From Nocardia camponoti (lineage in GTDB: Bacteria > Actinomycetota > Actinomycetes > Mycobacteriales > Mycobacteriaceae): 64,000 nucleotides of DNA. Shown here in pieces: positions 34,867-44,183 of the stretch. The notes under the pieces are model-generated. The model had not been told where the DNA came from, made no database searches, and saw nothing but the letters and a program-made list of their open reading frames with translations. Numbering within the stretch: the first letter of the stretch is position 1; each line of letters opens with the position of its first letter. Location of the stretch: positions 124,001 through 188,000 of the forward strand of contig NZ_BMMW01000002.1 in NCBI RefSeq assembly GCF_014646135.1, in the 5' to 3' direction. A program made the position numbers and the translations under genes.

Positions 34867-35610
34867 GTGACTCTTTCCCCCCGAGCTGACCAGTTCGCCA
34901 TCAGCGGCACGTTCAATTTTCGTGACGTCGGCGGGTTACGTACCGCCGACGGCGCGACCGTGCGCGAAGGGGTGCTGCTGCGCTCCGCGCAACTGAGCGG
35001 CCTCGACACCGGCGGCCAGACAACCCTGCGCGAACTGGGCGTCACGCACGTGCACGACCTGCGCGGACTCGCCGAAATCGACCACATCGGGCACGACAAT
35101 CTGCCCGACGGTGTCGCGCTACACGTGACCCCGTTCGACTCACGGATGGGCGAAGCGCCGCCGCACGAAGCCCAAACCGAGACGGCCTACGAGCACATGA
35201 TCGCGGTGTATCGACACTTCCCGCTGATGCCCGAAGCGCACAAGGCCATCGTTGCCATCGCGAAGTCGATCGCCGCCAACGACGGTGCCGCACTCGTGCA
35301 TTGCGCCGCGGGCAAGGACCGCACGGGCTGGGCGGTCGCGACGCTGCTGCGCGCGGTCGGGGTGAACGAAGACGATGTCGCCCGCGATTTCCTAGCATCC
35401 AACGACGCCGTCGAACCGCTACGCGTTTTGCTTGAACCGAAGATTGGGCGCGGTGAACCGCTCTCGCTCGATTTACTCGGAGTGCGACCGGAATATCTCA
35501 CGACAGCCGACGCGACGGTCGCCGAAAAATATGGCGATTTCGAAGGCTATCTCGCTGAAATCGGCCTTACTGGTTCACTGCGTAACGCTTTACGCGACCG
35601 ATTGGTCTGA
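34867..35610 (+). CDS. Tyrosine/lipid phosphatase, MptpB-like
   Basis: A 247-residue phosphatase related to M. tuberculosis MptpB (Rv0153c). The P-loop CX5R is HCAAGKDRTG with Cys146 and Arg152; the N-terminal FNFRDVGGL block is typical. The family dephosphorylates phosphotyrosine, phosphoserine or phosphoinositides; in pathogens it is secreted without a signal peptide, and none is seen here either. The GTG start has no clear ribosome site, so it may be near-leaderless. Its last 21 bases overlap the convergent synthetase gene. Confidence 0.88.
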   Translation: MTLSPRADQFAISGTFNFRDVGGLRTADGATVREGVLLRSAQLSGLDTGGQTTLRELGVTHVHDLRGLAEIDHIGHDNLPDGVALHVTPFDSRMGEAPPHEAQTETAYEHMIAVYRHFPLMPEAHKAIVAIAKSIAANDGAALVHCAAGKDRTGWAVATLLRAVGVNEDDVARDFLASNDAVEPLRVLLEPKIGRGEPLSLDLLGVRPEYLTTADATVAEKYGDFEGYLAEIGLTGSLRNALRDRLV

Positions 35611-36807
35611 ATTATTCGCGCTGCGGTCTTGTTCGGAAATCGCGCACCGAACAAGACCGTTCGCGTCAATGCGCACCGCGTTGCCGGTATGAAACCAAGT
35701 GCCGCTGAAGCGGGCGACGGAGGCGTCGGGGTCGTTCCAATATCGCCTGCTCACGTTGGGTCCGCGACACAGCAGTTCGCCGTCACCCTGATCAGCGTGC
35801 GGGCCGGAAAGCGCCAATTCCGTTCCACCGAAAGCGAATCCGAGTGCGCTAGCCGGTTCGACCAGCTCGGTGTCGTCGACCGCGAGGCCGATGCCGCTCG
35901 TTTCCGTCGCACCCCAGACCGACCACTGGCGCGCGGCAGGAAAGGCTCGGCGCAGCCCAACCGCGACGCTCGGCACCGTCGCAGCGGCACGTTCGGAACG
36001 ATGACACGCCTTGCTAATCCGTCGAACACTGTCGCCGCCACCGGAATTGCCGATGGCCTTCAACAGTGTTGCGAGAATGCGCGGGGTTGCCGAGATGGTG
36101 TCGATGCGTTCGGTGCGCAACGCTTCGGGGAGTTGGCTCGGATCGCGAAGTAGGACAACAGTGCCGCCGACGGCGAAGGTCGGCAGGAGTTGGTCGACGC
36201 AGCCGCTGGCGTGGGCAAGCGGCAACAGCACGAGGTTGCGCAGTCCGTCGCCGGGTAGATCAAGCGCGCCAATCATCGACGAAATCGCCGACAGCAGATT
36301 CTCATTCGTGAGTTCAACGCCCTTAGGCGTCGCGCCGGTGTAGCAAAGCAGCGCGAGTTCATCGAGGCCAGCGCCGTCGTCGATATACGGCGTTCCATCG
36401 GGAAGATGACCGCCGAGCACGAAGTCGGCGCTGCTGTCGGCGATCACGCGCGCGGTGAGCGCGGCCGACAACCCGGCGGGCACGAGCACGGGAACCGCGC
36501 CCGAAAGGAGCGCGCCGAGAAAGGCTTTGACCCATTCGATGCCTGCGGGCAGCGCGACAGCCACCCGGTCGCCGTAGCCGATTCCATGCTGTTGCAGACC
36601 GCCAGCGATACGCGACGCCGCATGCCACAGCTCGCGATAGGTAAGCCGATCGCCGCCCACTTCAACGACAGCTTCGCGGTTGCCGAAGGCGTGAACGCGC
36701 AGGTCGAGGAGTTCGGTGAGCGCGGGGTTCAGGTCGCCGTAGCGCAGCACGCCGTCGGCACCGCGCGACAAGGCGACCGAAGGGCTAGCTCCGAACTCAA
36801 CGATCAT
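35590..36807 (-). CDS. Truncated and degenerate acyl-CoA synthetase-like protein
   Basis: A 405-residue protein of the acyl-adenylate family that lacks the C-terminal lid domain (about 100-120 residues with the catalytic lysine). The P-loop, normally YTSGTTGxPKG, is shortened to YTGATPKG (156-163). The adenine motif reads WGATETSG, and the hinge TGD is TGN with Asn376. The N-terminal large domain is otherwise continuous. The ORF ends inside the phosphatase gene, so the missing domain is not lying in another frame downstream. It may have lost activity, or act with another protein's lid. The downstream enoyl-CoA hydratase gene is in the same orientation but upstream in transcription. Confidence 0.75.
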   Translation of the reverse strand: MIVEFGASPSVALSRGADGVLRYGDLNPALTELLDLRVHAFGNREAVVEVGGDRLTYRELWHAASRIAGGLQQHGIGYGDRVAVALPAGIEWVKAFLGALLSGAVPVLVPAGLSAALTARVIADSSADFVLGGHLPDGTPYIDDGAGLDELALLCYTGATPKGVELTNENLLSAISSMIGALDLPGDGLRNLVLLPLAHASGCVDQLLPTFAVGGTVVLLRDPSQLPEALRTERIDTISATPRILATLLKAIGNSGGGDSVRRISKACHRSERAAATVPSVAVGLRRAFPAARQWSVWGATETSGIGLAVDDTELVEPASALGFAFGGTELALSGPHADQGDGELLCRGPNVSRRYWNDPDASVARFSGTWFHTGNAVRIDANGLVRCAISEQDRSANNSDQSVA

Positions 36808-36890
36808 CGCCGACCTCCCACGTCGTCGGTGTGGCCGCGCGGGCCTACACCGACGACTATATGACCTGGGTCACATTTTTGGCAGCAAAA

Positions 36891-37676
36891 TCATTCGCCT
36901 TTGAAGGTCGCCTTGCCCGGGCCAACGTCGAGGAAGCTGCGAACGGCGTTGACCAGGTCGTCGGTGTCGAACAGGTCGCCCGAGATCTGCGGGGTGAGTT
37001 CGTCGGCGCTCGCGATGCCGCTGGCCCGCCACGCGGCGATGATCTCCTTCGTCGCGGCGTTCGCGCGGGTCGGGCCGTCGGCGAGTCGACCGGCGAACGC
37101 GCGGGCCGCCGCGTCGACGTCGTCTTCTACCCGGTTCACCACACCCCAGTCCAGCATCGTTTGGGCGTTGTAGAGGTCGCCGGTCATCACGAATTCGCGC
37201 GCGCGACCCGAACCGGCGCGCTCAGCGAGGCGCTGTGGGCCACCCATCGACGGAGTGAGGCCGACGACGGTCTCAACGAGCCCGAACTTGGCCTTCGGAC
37301 CAGCGATGATGATGTCGCAGGCGAGGGCCAATTCGAACGCGGCGGTGAGCGTGAGGCCGTGCGCGGCGAACACGACCGGGCACGGCAGCGCTTCGACGGG
37401 ATGAATGAGCTTGTTGAAGAGGTCGCGCCACAGTTGCGCGGCTTCCTCGATGCTGAGGCCGGCGAAAACGTGCACGTCAACGCCACCGGAAACCAGTTTG
37501 CCTTCGGCACGGATCAGCACAGCGCGCGGCGGGGTGAGCGTGAGCGCGGCGATGTCTTCGATGAGCGAGTCCATCAAGTCACGGTCAAACAGGTTCAACG
37601 GCGGATGATCGATGGTGATCACGCCAATCTCGGCGCCGGCATCGGTGTATTCACGGGTCAGCTTCGTCGGGCTCAT
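36891..37676 (-). CDS. Enoyl-CoA hydratase/isomerase family protein
   Basis: A 261-residue crotonase-fold enzyme of fatty-acid or branched-chain CoA metabolism. It has the oxyanion-hole strand KLVSGGVDVHVFAG, where the usual AGAD becomes GGVD, and the second site GLTLTAAFELALACD followed by KFGLVETVVGLTPSMGG with a Glu at the catalytic position. It lies upstream of the synthetase-like gene with an 83-base gap. Hydratase, isomerase and other crotonase activities cannot be told apart from the sequence. Confidence 0.88.
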   Translation of the reverse strand: MSPTKLTREYTDAGAEIGVITIDHPPLNLFDRDLMDSLIEDIAALTLTPPRAVLIRAEGKLVSGGVDVHVFAGLSIEEAAQLWRDLFNKLIHPVEALPCPVVFAAHGLTLTAAFELALACDIIIAGPKAKFGLVETVVGLTPSMGGPQRLAERAGSGRAREFVMTGDLYNAQTMLDWGVVNRVEDDVDAAARAFAGRLADGPTRANAATKEIIAAWRASGIASADELTPQISGDLFDTDDLVNAVRSFLDVGPGKATFKGE

Positions 37677-37771
37677 GCTGGCAGCGTAGAACTTGGGCTC
37701 TGGAACGCGCAGGTGTCGGTGGTCGTTGGCAAGATGAGCTGTGCGGGACCGCGATAAGGGAGGACGACACC

Positions 37772-38551
37772 GTGTTTAAGGGTGCGATCGAAAAGGCCGT
37801 TGTCGATGTGCTCGACACCGGATCGAAGTTGCAGGCGCCTGCCGTGCGCCGGTACGTCGAGTACCTGCGCGAAAAGCACCCGGGTGAAAGCCCGGCGCAG
37901 ATCGTCACTCGACTGGAAAAGCAGTATCTGCTTGCCGTTACGGGCAGTGGTGCCGCTGTCGGCGCTACCGCCGCGGTGCCCGGCATCGGCACGGTCGCCG
38001 CGCTTGGTGCGGTGAGCGCGGAAACGGTGTTCTTCATGGAGGCGTCGGCGCTGTTTACCCTCGCCGAAGCCTACGTGCACGGCATCGAGCCGGAGGATAA
38101 GGAAGCGCGTCGCGCGATGGTGCTTGCCGTCGTCTTGGGCGACGCTGGCATGGCGATCGTGCAGAAGGGCATCGGCACCCAGGCGAAAAACTGGACCGGC
38201 GCGCTTGCTGGCAAGGTGCCCGGCATCGCTGGCATCAACTCAAAGTTGTTGCAGCAGTTCATCAAACGTTTCATCACCAAGCGCGCGATGCTGATGTTCG
38301 GCAAGGTGCTGCCCGCTGGCATCGGTGCCGCCGTTGGCGCCGCAGGCAACCGCACGCTCGGCCACACCACAATCGACAACGCGCGCAAGGCATTTGGGCC
38401 CGCACCCGCGCACTGGCCAACCTTCCTCGACGCACCGGGCAAGCACTCGCTCGAAGCGAAATCGCCTACCGTGCTGCCTAGCGCGCCCAAGCAGCTCGGC
38501 GCCGCGCCGACGGAGGTGCCACCGAGCAAGCCGCAGGTGCATAAGAAGTGA
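37772..38551 (+). CDS. Gly/Ala-rich membrane-associated protein, possibly EcsC-like
   Basis: A 259-residue protein with hydrophobic Gly/Ala segments near 55-85 (TGSGAAVGATAAVPGIGTV) and 175-200 (VLPAGIGAAVGAAG), a helical centre, and a Pro/Lys-rich tail. The Gly-rich hydrophobic pattern recalls EcsC-family proteins, but I am not certain. AAGGGAGG stands eight bases before the GTG start. Its stop overlaps the start of the ABC ATPase gene (GTGA), making it the first gene of a coupled run of four. Confidence 0.6.
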   Translation: MFKGAIEKAVVDVLDTGSKLQAPAVRRYVEYLREKHPGESPAQIVTRLEKQYLLAVTGSGAAVGATAAVPGIGTVAALGAVSAETVFFMEASALFTLAEAYVHGIEPEDKEARRAMVLAVVLGDAGMAIVQKGIGTQAKNWTGALAGKVPGIAGINSKLLQQFIKRFITKRAMLMFGKVLPAGIGAAVGAAGNRTLGHTTIDNARKAFGPAPAHWPTFLDAPGKHSLEAKSPTVLPSAPKQLGAAPTEVPPSKPQVHKK

Positions 38552-39636
38552 AGGGGGCCAACACCATTAGCGACAACTTGCGCCTGACTGGGGTCGGGAA
38601 ACGGTTCGACGAATTCGAAGCGGTGCGCGATATTAGCTTCACGGTGTCGCCAGGGTCGATCACCGCGCTCGTCGGGCCTGCTGGTGCGGGCAAGTCGACG
38701 GTGCTGCGGATGGTCGCGGGACTGATCAAGCCGTCCGAAGGGACCATCACGGTCAATGTGCCGACGGGCACTGGTGTTCGCACCGGCACCGGTGGTGCGC
38801 GCGTGGCGGCGGGTGCGGACGCCGACAACCGCTCAGGTGTAGACCTGCGACCAGGTGTCGATGTGCGCCCAGGTGCTGGCGTTCCCCAAGCAACCGGCCC
38901 CCGCGTAATCGGTTCCCTGCTCCGCGAACGCGGACTGCATCCCGCCCGCACCGCACGCGACCACCTCTGGGCGCTTGCCCCTGCCGCAGGCGTCGGGCGA
39001 CGGCGGGTCGACGAAGTCCTCGCCATCGTCGGGCTCAGCGTTGCCGCCGACACCCCGATCGCGCGCCTACTGCCAAGTCAACAGGTTCGGCTCGCGATCG
39101 GGGCCGCGCTGCTCGCCGATCCCCCACTGCTTGTTTTCGACGACCCGTTCATCGAACTGCCACCCGAAGAACGCGGCTGGTTGCACGCCCTTTTGCGCGA
39201 CCACACCGCGCGCGGCGGCAGCGTGCTGATCGGGTCGGCCAGCCTCGCCGCGGTGGTTTCGGTAGCCGACCAGCTGATCGTGCTGAGCGAAGGCGCGATC
39301 GTCTGGCAGGGCACCCCGACGCGCCTGCGACGTGGTCACCCCGACCGGCTCGTCATCGCCGCCCAGCCATCGATCGGCCTTGCCACCGCGCTCGCCGCGC
39401 GCGGTTTCACCGACGCGGTCATGCGGCCCGACGGTCGCCTCGCGGTCGCCGAAGCCGACGAAGCGACGGTCCGTTCGGTCGCGAATGCGGCGGGCGTACG
39501 CATCGGCAGCATCGTCGCCGACCCCATTCACCCCGACCGGGTGCTCGCGTCGCTGAGCAAACCGCGCAGGTCAGCGACCATCGCGCCCAGCCAGCCCGCG
39601 TACGCACCGGCCATGACTCAGGGGATGTCCCGATGA
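38548..39636 (+). CDS. Degenerate ABC ATPase of an ABC-2 type exporter
   Basis: A 362-residue nucleotide-binding protein. Walker A GPAGAGKST (43-51) is intact and the fold continues normally, but the signature is LPSQQ (175-179) instead of LSGGQ, the catalytic Glu after Walker B is Asp (VFDDP, 196-200), and the switch His is replaced by Ser/Ala (IGSAS near 230). A Gly/Val/Asp-rich insert of about 45 residues (71-117) follows Walker A. A C-terminal extension of 100 residues is typical of drug-resistance ABC-2 ATPases. The start overlaps the preceding stop and the stop overlaps the permease start (ATGA). It probably binds ATP and hydrolyses it poorly. Confidence 0.82.
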   Translation: MKGANTISDNLRLTGVGKRFDEFEAVRDISFTVSPGSITALVGPAGAGKSTVLRMVAGLIKPSEGTITVNVPTGTGVRTGTGGARVAAGADADNRSGVDLRPGVDVRPGAGVPQATGPRVIGSLLRERGLHPARTARDHLWALAPAAGVGRRRVDEVLAIVGLSVAADTPIARLLPSQQVRLAIGAALLADPPLLVFDDPFIELPPEERGWLHALLRDHTARGGSVLIGSASLAAVVSVADQLIVLSEGAIVWQGTPTRLRRGHPDRLVIAAQPSIGLATALAARGFTDAVMRPDGRLAVAEADEATVRSVANAAGVRIGSIVADPIHPDRVLASLSKPRRSATIAPSQPAYAPAMTQGMSR

Positions 39637-40415
39637 TCACTGTCCTGCCCGCCGACGTTGTCGCGGTTATCGACACCGAGGCACGCAAGGTCGTCAGCGT
39701 GCGACCCAATCGGCTGCTGCTTGTCGCGCCAACCGCCATCGCCGTCGTTGGCACGCTCATCACCGCGCTGCTGGCCGGCCCGTATGACCCGAAGGGACAA
39801 CCACATACGGGTGCGGCGACGGTCGGGTTATATCTCGCGATCGCGGCTAGTTGCGTTGTCGCGGCGATCATCGGATTGTCCTCGACCGGCGGCGAGTATC
39901 GCCGAGAGACCTTCGCCCTGTCAGTGTTGTTCGCGCCCGACCGCGACCGTTTGGTCATCGGGAAATACGCGGCCGCCGCTGGTATCGCGCTTGGTGTCGC
40001 GTTCACCGCCGAACTTGCGTCGGCGCTCGTGCTGGTGATCGCCGCGCGCGGCAAAGCCAATTTCGGCTGGGGCTTCTTCGAAGCGCTCGGCGGCGGGCTC
40101 ATCGCTGCGATGTGTTGGGCCGTGATCGGCGCCGGCCTCGGGTTGCTCGCGCGGTCGTTTTCGACGGTGTTGTGGCTGCTGCTCGCCTGGGTTGTTGTTT
40201 TCGAACCGCTGATGTGGCTTGTCGCGAAGAGCATGTCGCTGGGCTGGGTCGCCGCCGCGTTGCCGGTCGCGTCCACCGTCGCCGGGGTCACCGCGGGCAC
40301 GTTCGAGGAGTCCGACTTCCTCGCGCCCGCGCCGGCCGCGTTGGTGCTGATTGTGTTGTGGGCCTGCGTCGTCGGCGCGGCTGGCTGGTGGAATCTGCGC
40401 GATCGCGACCTGTAA
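39633..40415 (+). CDS. ABC-2 type permease
   Basis: A 260-residue integral membrane protein with six hydrophobic segments, beginning about residues 28, 65, 112, 145, 175 and 230. The first cytoplasmic part (DTEARKVVSVRPNRLLLV) and the STGGEYRRET loop after helix 2 are typical of ABC-2 permeases. It forms the channel for the ATPase encoded just upstream, with which it overlaps by four bases. The substrate is unknown. The fused exporter gene starts two bases after its stop. Confidence 0.85.
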   Translation: MITVLPADVVAVIDTEARKVVSVRPNRLLLVAPTAIAVVGTLITALLAGPYDPKGQPHTGAATVGLYLAIAASCVVAAIIGLSSTGGEYRRETFALSVLFAPDRDRLVIGKYAAAAGIALGVAFTAELASALVLVIAARGKANFGWGFFEALGGGLIAAMCWAVIGAGLGLLARSFSTVLWLLLAWVVVFEPLMWLVAKSMSLGWVAAALPVASTVAGVTAGTFEESDFLAPAPAALVLIVLWACVVGAAGWWNLRDRDL

Positions 40416-40417
40416 CC

Positions 40418-43400
40418 ATGACGACCGAGCGCGGACGCGGGTGGATAGCGAGGCTGTGGCTGCGGTGTTTGCACCGGCCACGGTTGCTCGCTGGCATTCT
40501 CGCGTCCGTACTCGCTGGCGCGGTCGTGTCGATCGCCGCGCCGCTGGCGACTAAGCGCGCGATCGACGCCGCGCAAGCTGGCGACCTCAGCGTCATCGGG
40601 AGCGCTGCCGCGCTGTTGGCGGTCCTCGCGGTCACGCGGTTTGTCGTCACGTTCGCCCGCCGACTGTGGGCGGGCAAGCTTTCACTCGACGTCCAACACG
40701 ACCTGCGACTGTCACTGCTCGCGTCGCTGCAACGTCTCGATGGTGCTGGTCAGGACACGATTCGTACCGGTCAGGTGGTGTCGCGGTCGATCACCGACCT
40801 TTCGCTTGTGCAGGGTCTGCTCGCGATGGTCCCGTGGTCGGGCCTCGCGGTTTTACAGTTCGTGCTCTCGGCCGTGGTGATGGTGTGGTTGAGTCCGCCG
40901 CTCGCCGCCGCCGCGTTGCTTGTCGCGCCCGCGATGGCCGTCATGGTGTTGCGAATGCGGCCTCGGCTTTACGCGGCGACATGGTCAGCGCAACAACGGG
41001 CCGCTGAGCTGGCCGAACACGTCGAGCAAACGGTCACCGGCGTGCGCGTGGTGAAGGGGTTCGGGCAGGAAGCCCGGATGGTCGACCTGCTCGAAGACCA
41101 CAGCACAACGCTCTACGCCGAACGCATGCGCGCTGCCCGCATCAACGCGCGCTTCGCCCCGTTCGTTTCCGCGTTGCCACAGGCCGGGCTGGTCGCGGTG
41201 ATCGTTGTCGGCGCGTTGCTCGCGCGGCACGGTTCGATCGGCGTTGGCACGTTCGTCGCGTTCACCGCCTACTTGGCGACGATGACGTCGTCGGCGCGCA
41301 CGATCACCTCGACGGTGATCATGGCCCAACTCACCGAAGCCGCCGCTGACCGCGTCTTCGACGTGATCGACGCCGCCCCGACCGTGGTCGACCCCGACCA
41401 TCCAGCGAAGGTCCCGCCCGGCCCGCTCGGCATCGAATTCGACCGCGTGAGTTTCGGTTTCGCCGCCGATCAGCCGGTACTCCAAGAACTCGACCTGACC
41501 ATCGAACCAGGCGAAACCGTGGCGATCATCGGCCCAGCCGGGTCGGGCAAATCGACCCTTTCGCTGCTACTCCCCCGCTTTTACGCGCCCGATACCGGCC
41601 GCATCAGTCTCGTCGCCGAAGACGGCGAACGCATCGACCTCGCCACCCTGACCGCCGACGAATTGCGTGGCGTGCTCGGCGTCGTCTTCGACGATCCGTT
41701 CCTCTTCTCCGACACCATCGCCGCCAACATCGCCCTCGGCGACCCCGACGCGACCGACGCCGACATTCGCGAAGCGGCCATCGCGGCGGCGGCCGACGAA
41801 TTCATCCGCGACCTGCCCGACGGCTACGACACCGTGATCGGAGAGCGCGGGCTCACGCTGTCGGGCGGCCAACGTCAGCGGATCGCGCTCGCGCGGGTGC
41901 TACTCACCCGACCCCGCGTGCTGATTCTCGACGACGCGACCTCTGCCGTTGACGCGGTCACCGAGGCCGAGATTTTCCGCAGACTGCCTGATCCAGGCAG
42001 CAGAACAACGGTGATCCTCGCCCACCGCGAGTCGACATTGGCCCAGGCCGACCGGGTAATCCGGCTGCCAGCGCCGGTCGGTTCCGTCGTCCAATCCGGC
42101 CCAACAATGCCGAAAGCGGCAACAACGACGGAAGCAGCGCATTCCGGCCGTGGCCAACACATGGCGAGCGCGGCCGCCGCGCTGAGCGAAACCCCGGCCC
42201 TGCGCGCTGCCGTCGACGCGCTCCCACCCGCGACTGACACGCCGAACGTCACCGGCGACCTGCGCGCCGAGCAACCGGGCTTCGGCCTGCGCGGACTCTT
42301 GCGCCCGGTTCGCGGCCTGGTGACGCTGGTCGCGCTCCTGCTGGTCGCCGACGCGCTGATCGGCGTCGCGTTCCCGCCACTTGTCCGCTACGCCATCGAC
42401 ACCGGCATCACCGGCGACGACGGCAACGCGCTGCTGTGGTCGGCGCTGCTTGGCGCGGCGTTGGTGATCGCGAGCATCGCGGTTGGGATCGCCGTCACCA
42501 TTACCACCGCGCGCACCGGCGAACGCGTGCTCTTCGAATTGCGCGTCCGCAGCTATGCCCACCTGCAACGCCTCGGACTCGACTATTTCGAACGCGAACT
42601 GTCGGGCCGCATCATGACCCGCATGACCACCGACGTCGACGCGCTGTCGACGTTTCTGCAAACCGGGGTCGCGACCGGCCTGGTCAGCGTGATCACCCTG
42701 CTTGGCGTCGCCTTCGGACTCGTGCTCATCGACGCTGAACTCGCGATCGTTGTTTTCGTCGCGATGATCCCGATGATTCTCGCGACGCTCGCGTTCCGGC
42801 GGGTATCGAATGTCGCGTATACCGTTTCGCGCGAACGTGTTTCGACGGTCAACGCCGATTTCCACGAGAACATCGCGGGCTTGCGCGCGGTGCAGGCCGC
42901 CCGCAACGAACCCGTGGCCGCGAAGCGATTCGCCGACTATTCCCAGCGTTATCGCGACGCCCGTGTGCAGGCACAACGGGCCATCGCCGCCTACTTCTCG
43001 TTTGGATTAGCTTGGGCTGATTTGGCTTTGGCGCTTGTTGTTTATCTCGGCGCGCATGAGGTCGCGAAAGGAACAACGACGACCGGCACGCTCGTCGCGT
43101 TCGTCCTCTACCTCGGCCTGCTGTTTAGTCCGATTCAGGATTTGTCGCAGGTGTTCGACGGATATCAGCAGGCCAAGGTGGGTTTGCGCCGCATTGGCGA
43201 CCTGCTGCGCACCCAGTCGTCGATCGCGCCCGACCCACCCGACGCACTCCCCGCCCCGCACCTCGACGGCGAGATCGTCTTCGACCATGTGACCTTCGAA
43301 TATCCCGGCACGACCAAACCGGCGCTCAAGGACGTGTCGTTCTCGGTCCCCGCTGGCAAAACGCTCGCGCTCGTCGGCCCGACGGGCGCCGGAAAATCGA

Positions 43401-44059
43401 CCATCGTGAAGCTGCTCGCTCGCCTTTACGATCTGCCCGACGACCCGAAAGCGGGCGCGATCGAAGTCGACGGGGTCGATTTACGTAAATTTGTGCTCAC
43501 TGACTTCCGTGAGCGATTAGGAATTGTGCCCCAAGAAGCTCACTTGTTCACCGGTGACGTCGCGAGCAATATCTCCTTTGGGCAACCAAACGCCACAGCA
43601 GTAGACATCGCTACCGCCGCCGAAACGGTCGGCGCGGCCAAAATGATCGCCGGATTACCGAACAAAATGAACCAATCGGTAGGCGAAAGAGGGCGCGGTT
43701 TATCGGCGGGACAGCGGCAATTGGTCGCGCTCGCGCGAGCGGAATTAGTGGCCCCCGATCTGTTGTTACTTGATGAGGCGACGTCGACACTCGACCCCGA
43801 AACCGAAGCATCGGTGCTGGCAGCGAGCAAATCGCTAGCGCAAGATCGCACGACGATCGTGGTCGCGCATCGGCTCGCGACGGCCGCGCGTGCCGACCTC
43901 GTCGCTGTCGTCGAAGACGGTCGCGTTGTCGAATTTGGTCCACCCGAGGAACTCATCGCGGCCGGCGGACGTTACGCACGATTGTGGGATGCGGCGGCGC
44001 GAACTAACGGAACGGTCGCGGGCGACGATGTGGCTAACAAGACGAGTTTGGGTCCGTAG
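40418..44059 (+). CDS. Single-chain four-domain ABC exporter, Rv0194-like
   Basis: A 1213-residue fused exporter, TMD-NBD-TMD-NBD, as in M. tuberculosis Rv0194 (multidrug efflux). NBD1 has Walker A GPAGSGKST at 372-380 and signature LSGGQRQR, but its Walker B is followed by Asp (ILDDATSAVD), so one ATP site should be weak. NBD2 has Walker A GPTGAGKST at 987-995, signature LSAGQRQL and a catalytic Glu (LLDEATSTLD). Such asymmetry is normal in heterodimeric exporters. A Pro/Ala-rich linker joins the halves near residue 555. ATG 40418 is used; an upstream open frame lies inside the permease gene in another frame. Confidence 0.93.
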   Translation: MTTERGRGWIARLWLRCLHRPRLLAGILASVLAGAVVSIAAPLATKRAIDAAQAGDLSVIGSAAALLAVLAVTRFVVTFARRLWAGKLSLDVQHDLRLSLLASLQRLDGAGQDTIRTGQVVSRSITDLSLVQGLLAMVPWSGLAVLQFVLSAVVMVWLSPPLAAAALLVAPAMAVMVLRMRPRLYAATWSAQQRAAELAEHVEQTVTGVRVVKGFGQEARMVDLLEDHSTTLYAERMRAARINARFAPFVSALPQAGLVAVIVVGALLARHGSIGVGTFVAFTAYLATMTSSARTITSTVIMAQLTEAAADRVFDVIDAAPTVVDPDHPAKVPPGPLGIEFDRVSFGFAADQPVLQELDLTIEPGETVAIIGPAGSGKSTLSLLLPRFYAPDTGRISLVAEDGERIDLATLTADELRGVLGVVFDDPFLFSDTIAANIALGDPDATDADIREAAIAAAADEFIRDLPDGYDTVIGERGLTLSGGQRQRIALARVLLTRPRVLILDDATSAVDAVTEAEIFRRLPDPGSRTTVILAHRESTLAQADRVIRLPAPVGSVVQSGPTMPKAATTTEAAHSGRGQHMASAAAALSETPALRAAVDALPPATDTPNVTGDLRAEQPGFGLRGLLRPVRGLVTLVALLLVADALIGVAFPPLVRYAIDTGITGDDGNALLWSALLGAALVIASIAVGIAVTITTARTGERVLFELRVRSYAHLQRLGLDYFERELSGRIMTRMTTDVDALSTFLQTGVATGLVSVITLLGVAFGLVLIDAELAIVVFVAMIPMILATLAFRRVSNVAYTVSRERVSTVNADFHENIAGLRAVQAARNEPVAAKRFADYSQRYRDARVQAQRAIAAYFSFGLAWADLALALVVYLGAHEVAKGTTTTGTLVAFVLYLGLLFSPIQDLSQVFDGYQQAKVGLRRIGDLLRTQSSIAPDPPDALPAPHLDGEIVFDHVTFEYPGTTKPALKDVSFSVPAGKTLALVGPTGAGKSTIVKLLARLYDLPDDPKAGAIEVDGVDLRKFVLTDFRERLGIVPQEAHLFTGDVASNISFGQPNATAVDIATAAETVGAAKMIAGLPNKMNQSVGERGRGLSAGQRQLVALARAELVAPDLLLLDEATSTLDPETEASVLAASKSLAQDRTTIVVAHRLATAARADLVAVVEDGRVVEFGPPEELIAAGGRYARLWDAAARTNGTVAGDDVANKTSLGP

Positions 44060-44183
44060 CAACACCGATTGGTCGCTGGGCATATGCTCGCTAGCGGGCG
44101 CATCGGCAGCCATCCGCTGATACCCCTGCCGGGCACGTCACAAACGTCGCAGCGCGAAGAACGAAATGAGGCGAACACCAGCT

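Noticed and set aside
35590..35610. A frameshift hiding the missing C-terminal domain of the acyl-CoA synthetase
   Set aside because: The DNA beyond the stop is the intact phosphatase gene on the other strand; no synthetase-like residues are found in any frame there.
39851..40417. N-terminal extension of the fused ABC exporter
   Set aside because: It overlaps the ABC-2 permease in another frame and is Arg-rich; the exporter's conserved N-terminus starts at 40418.
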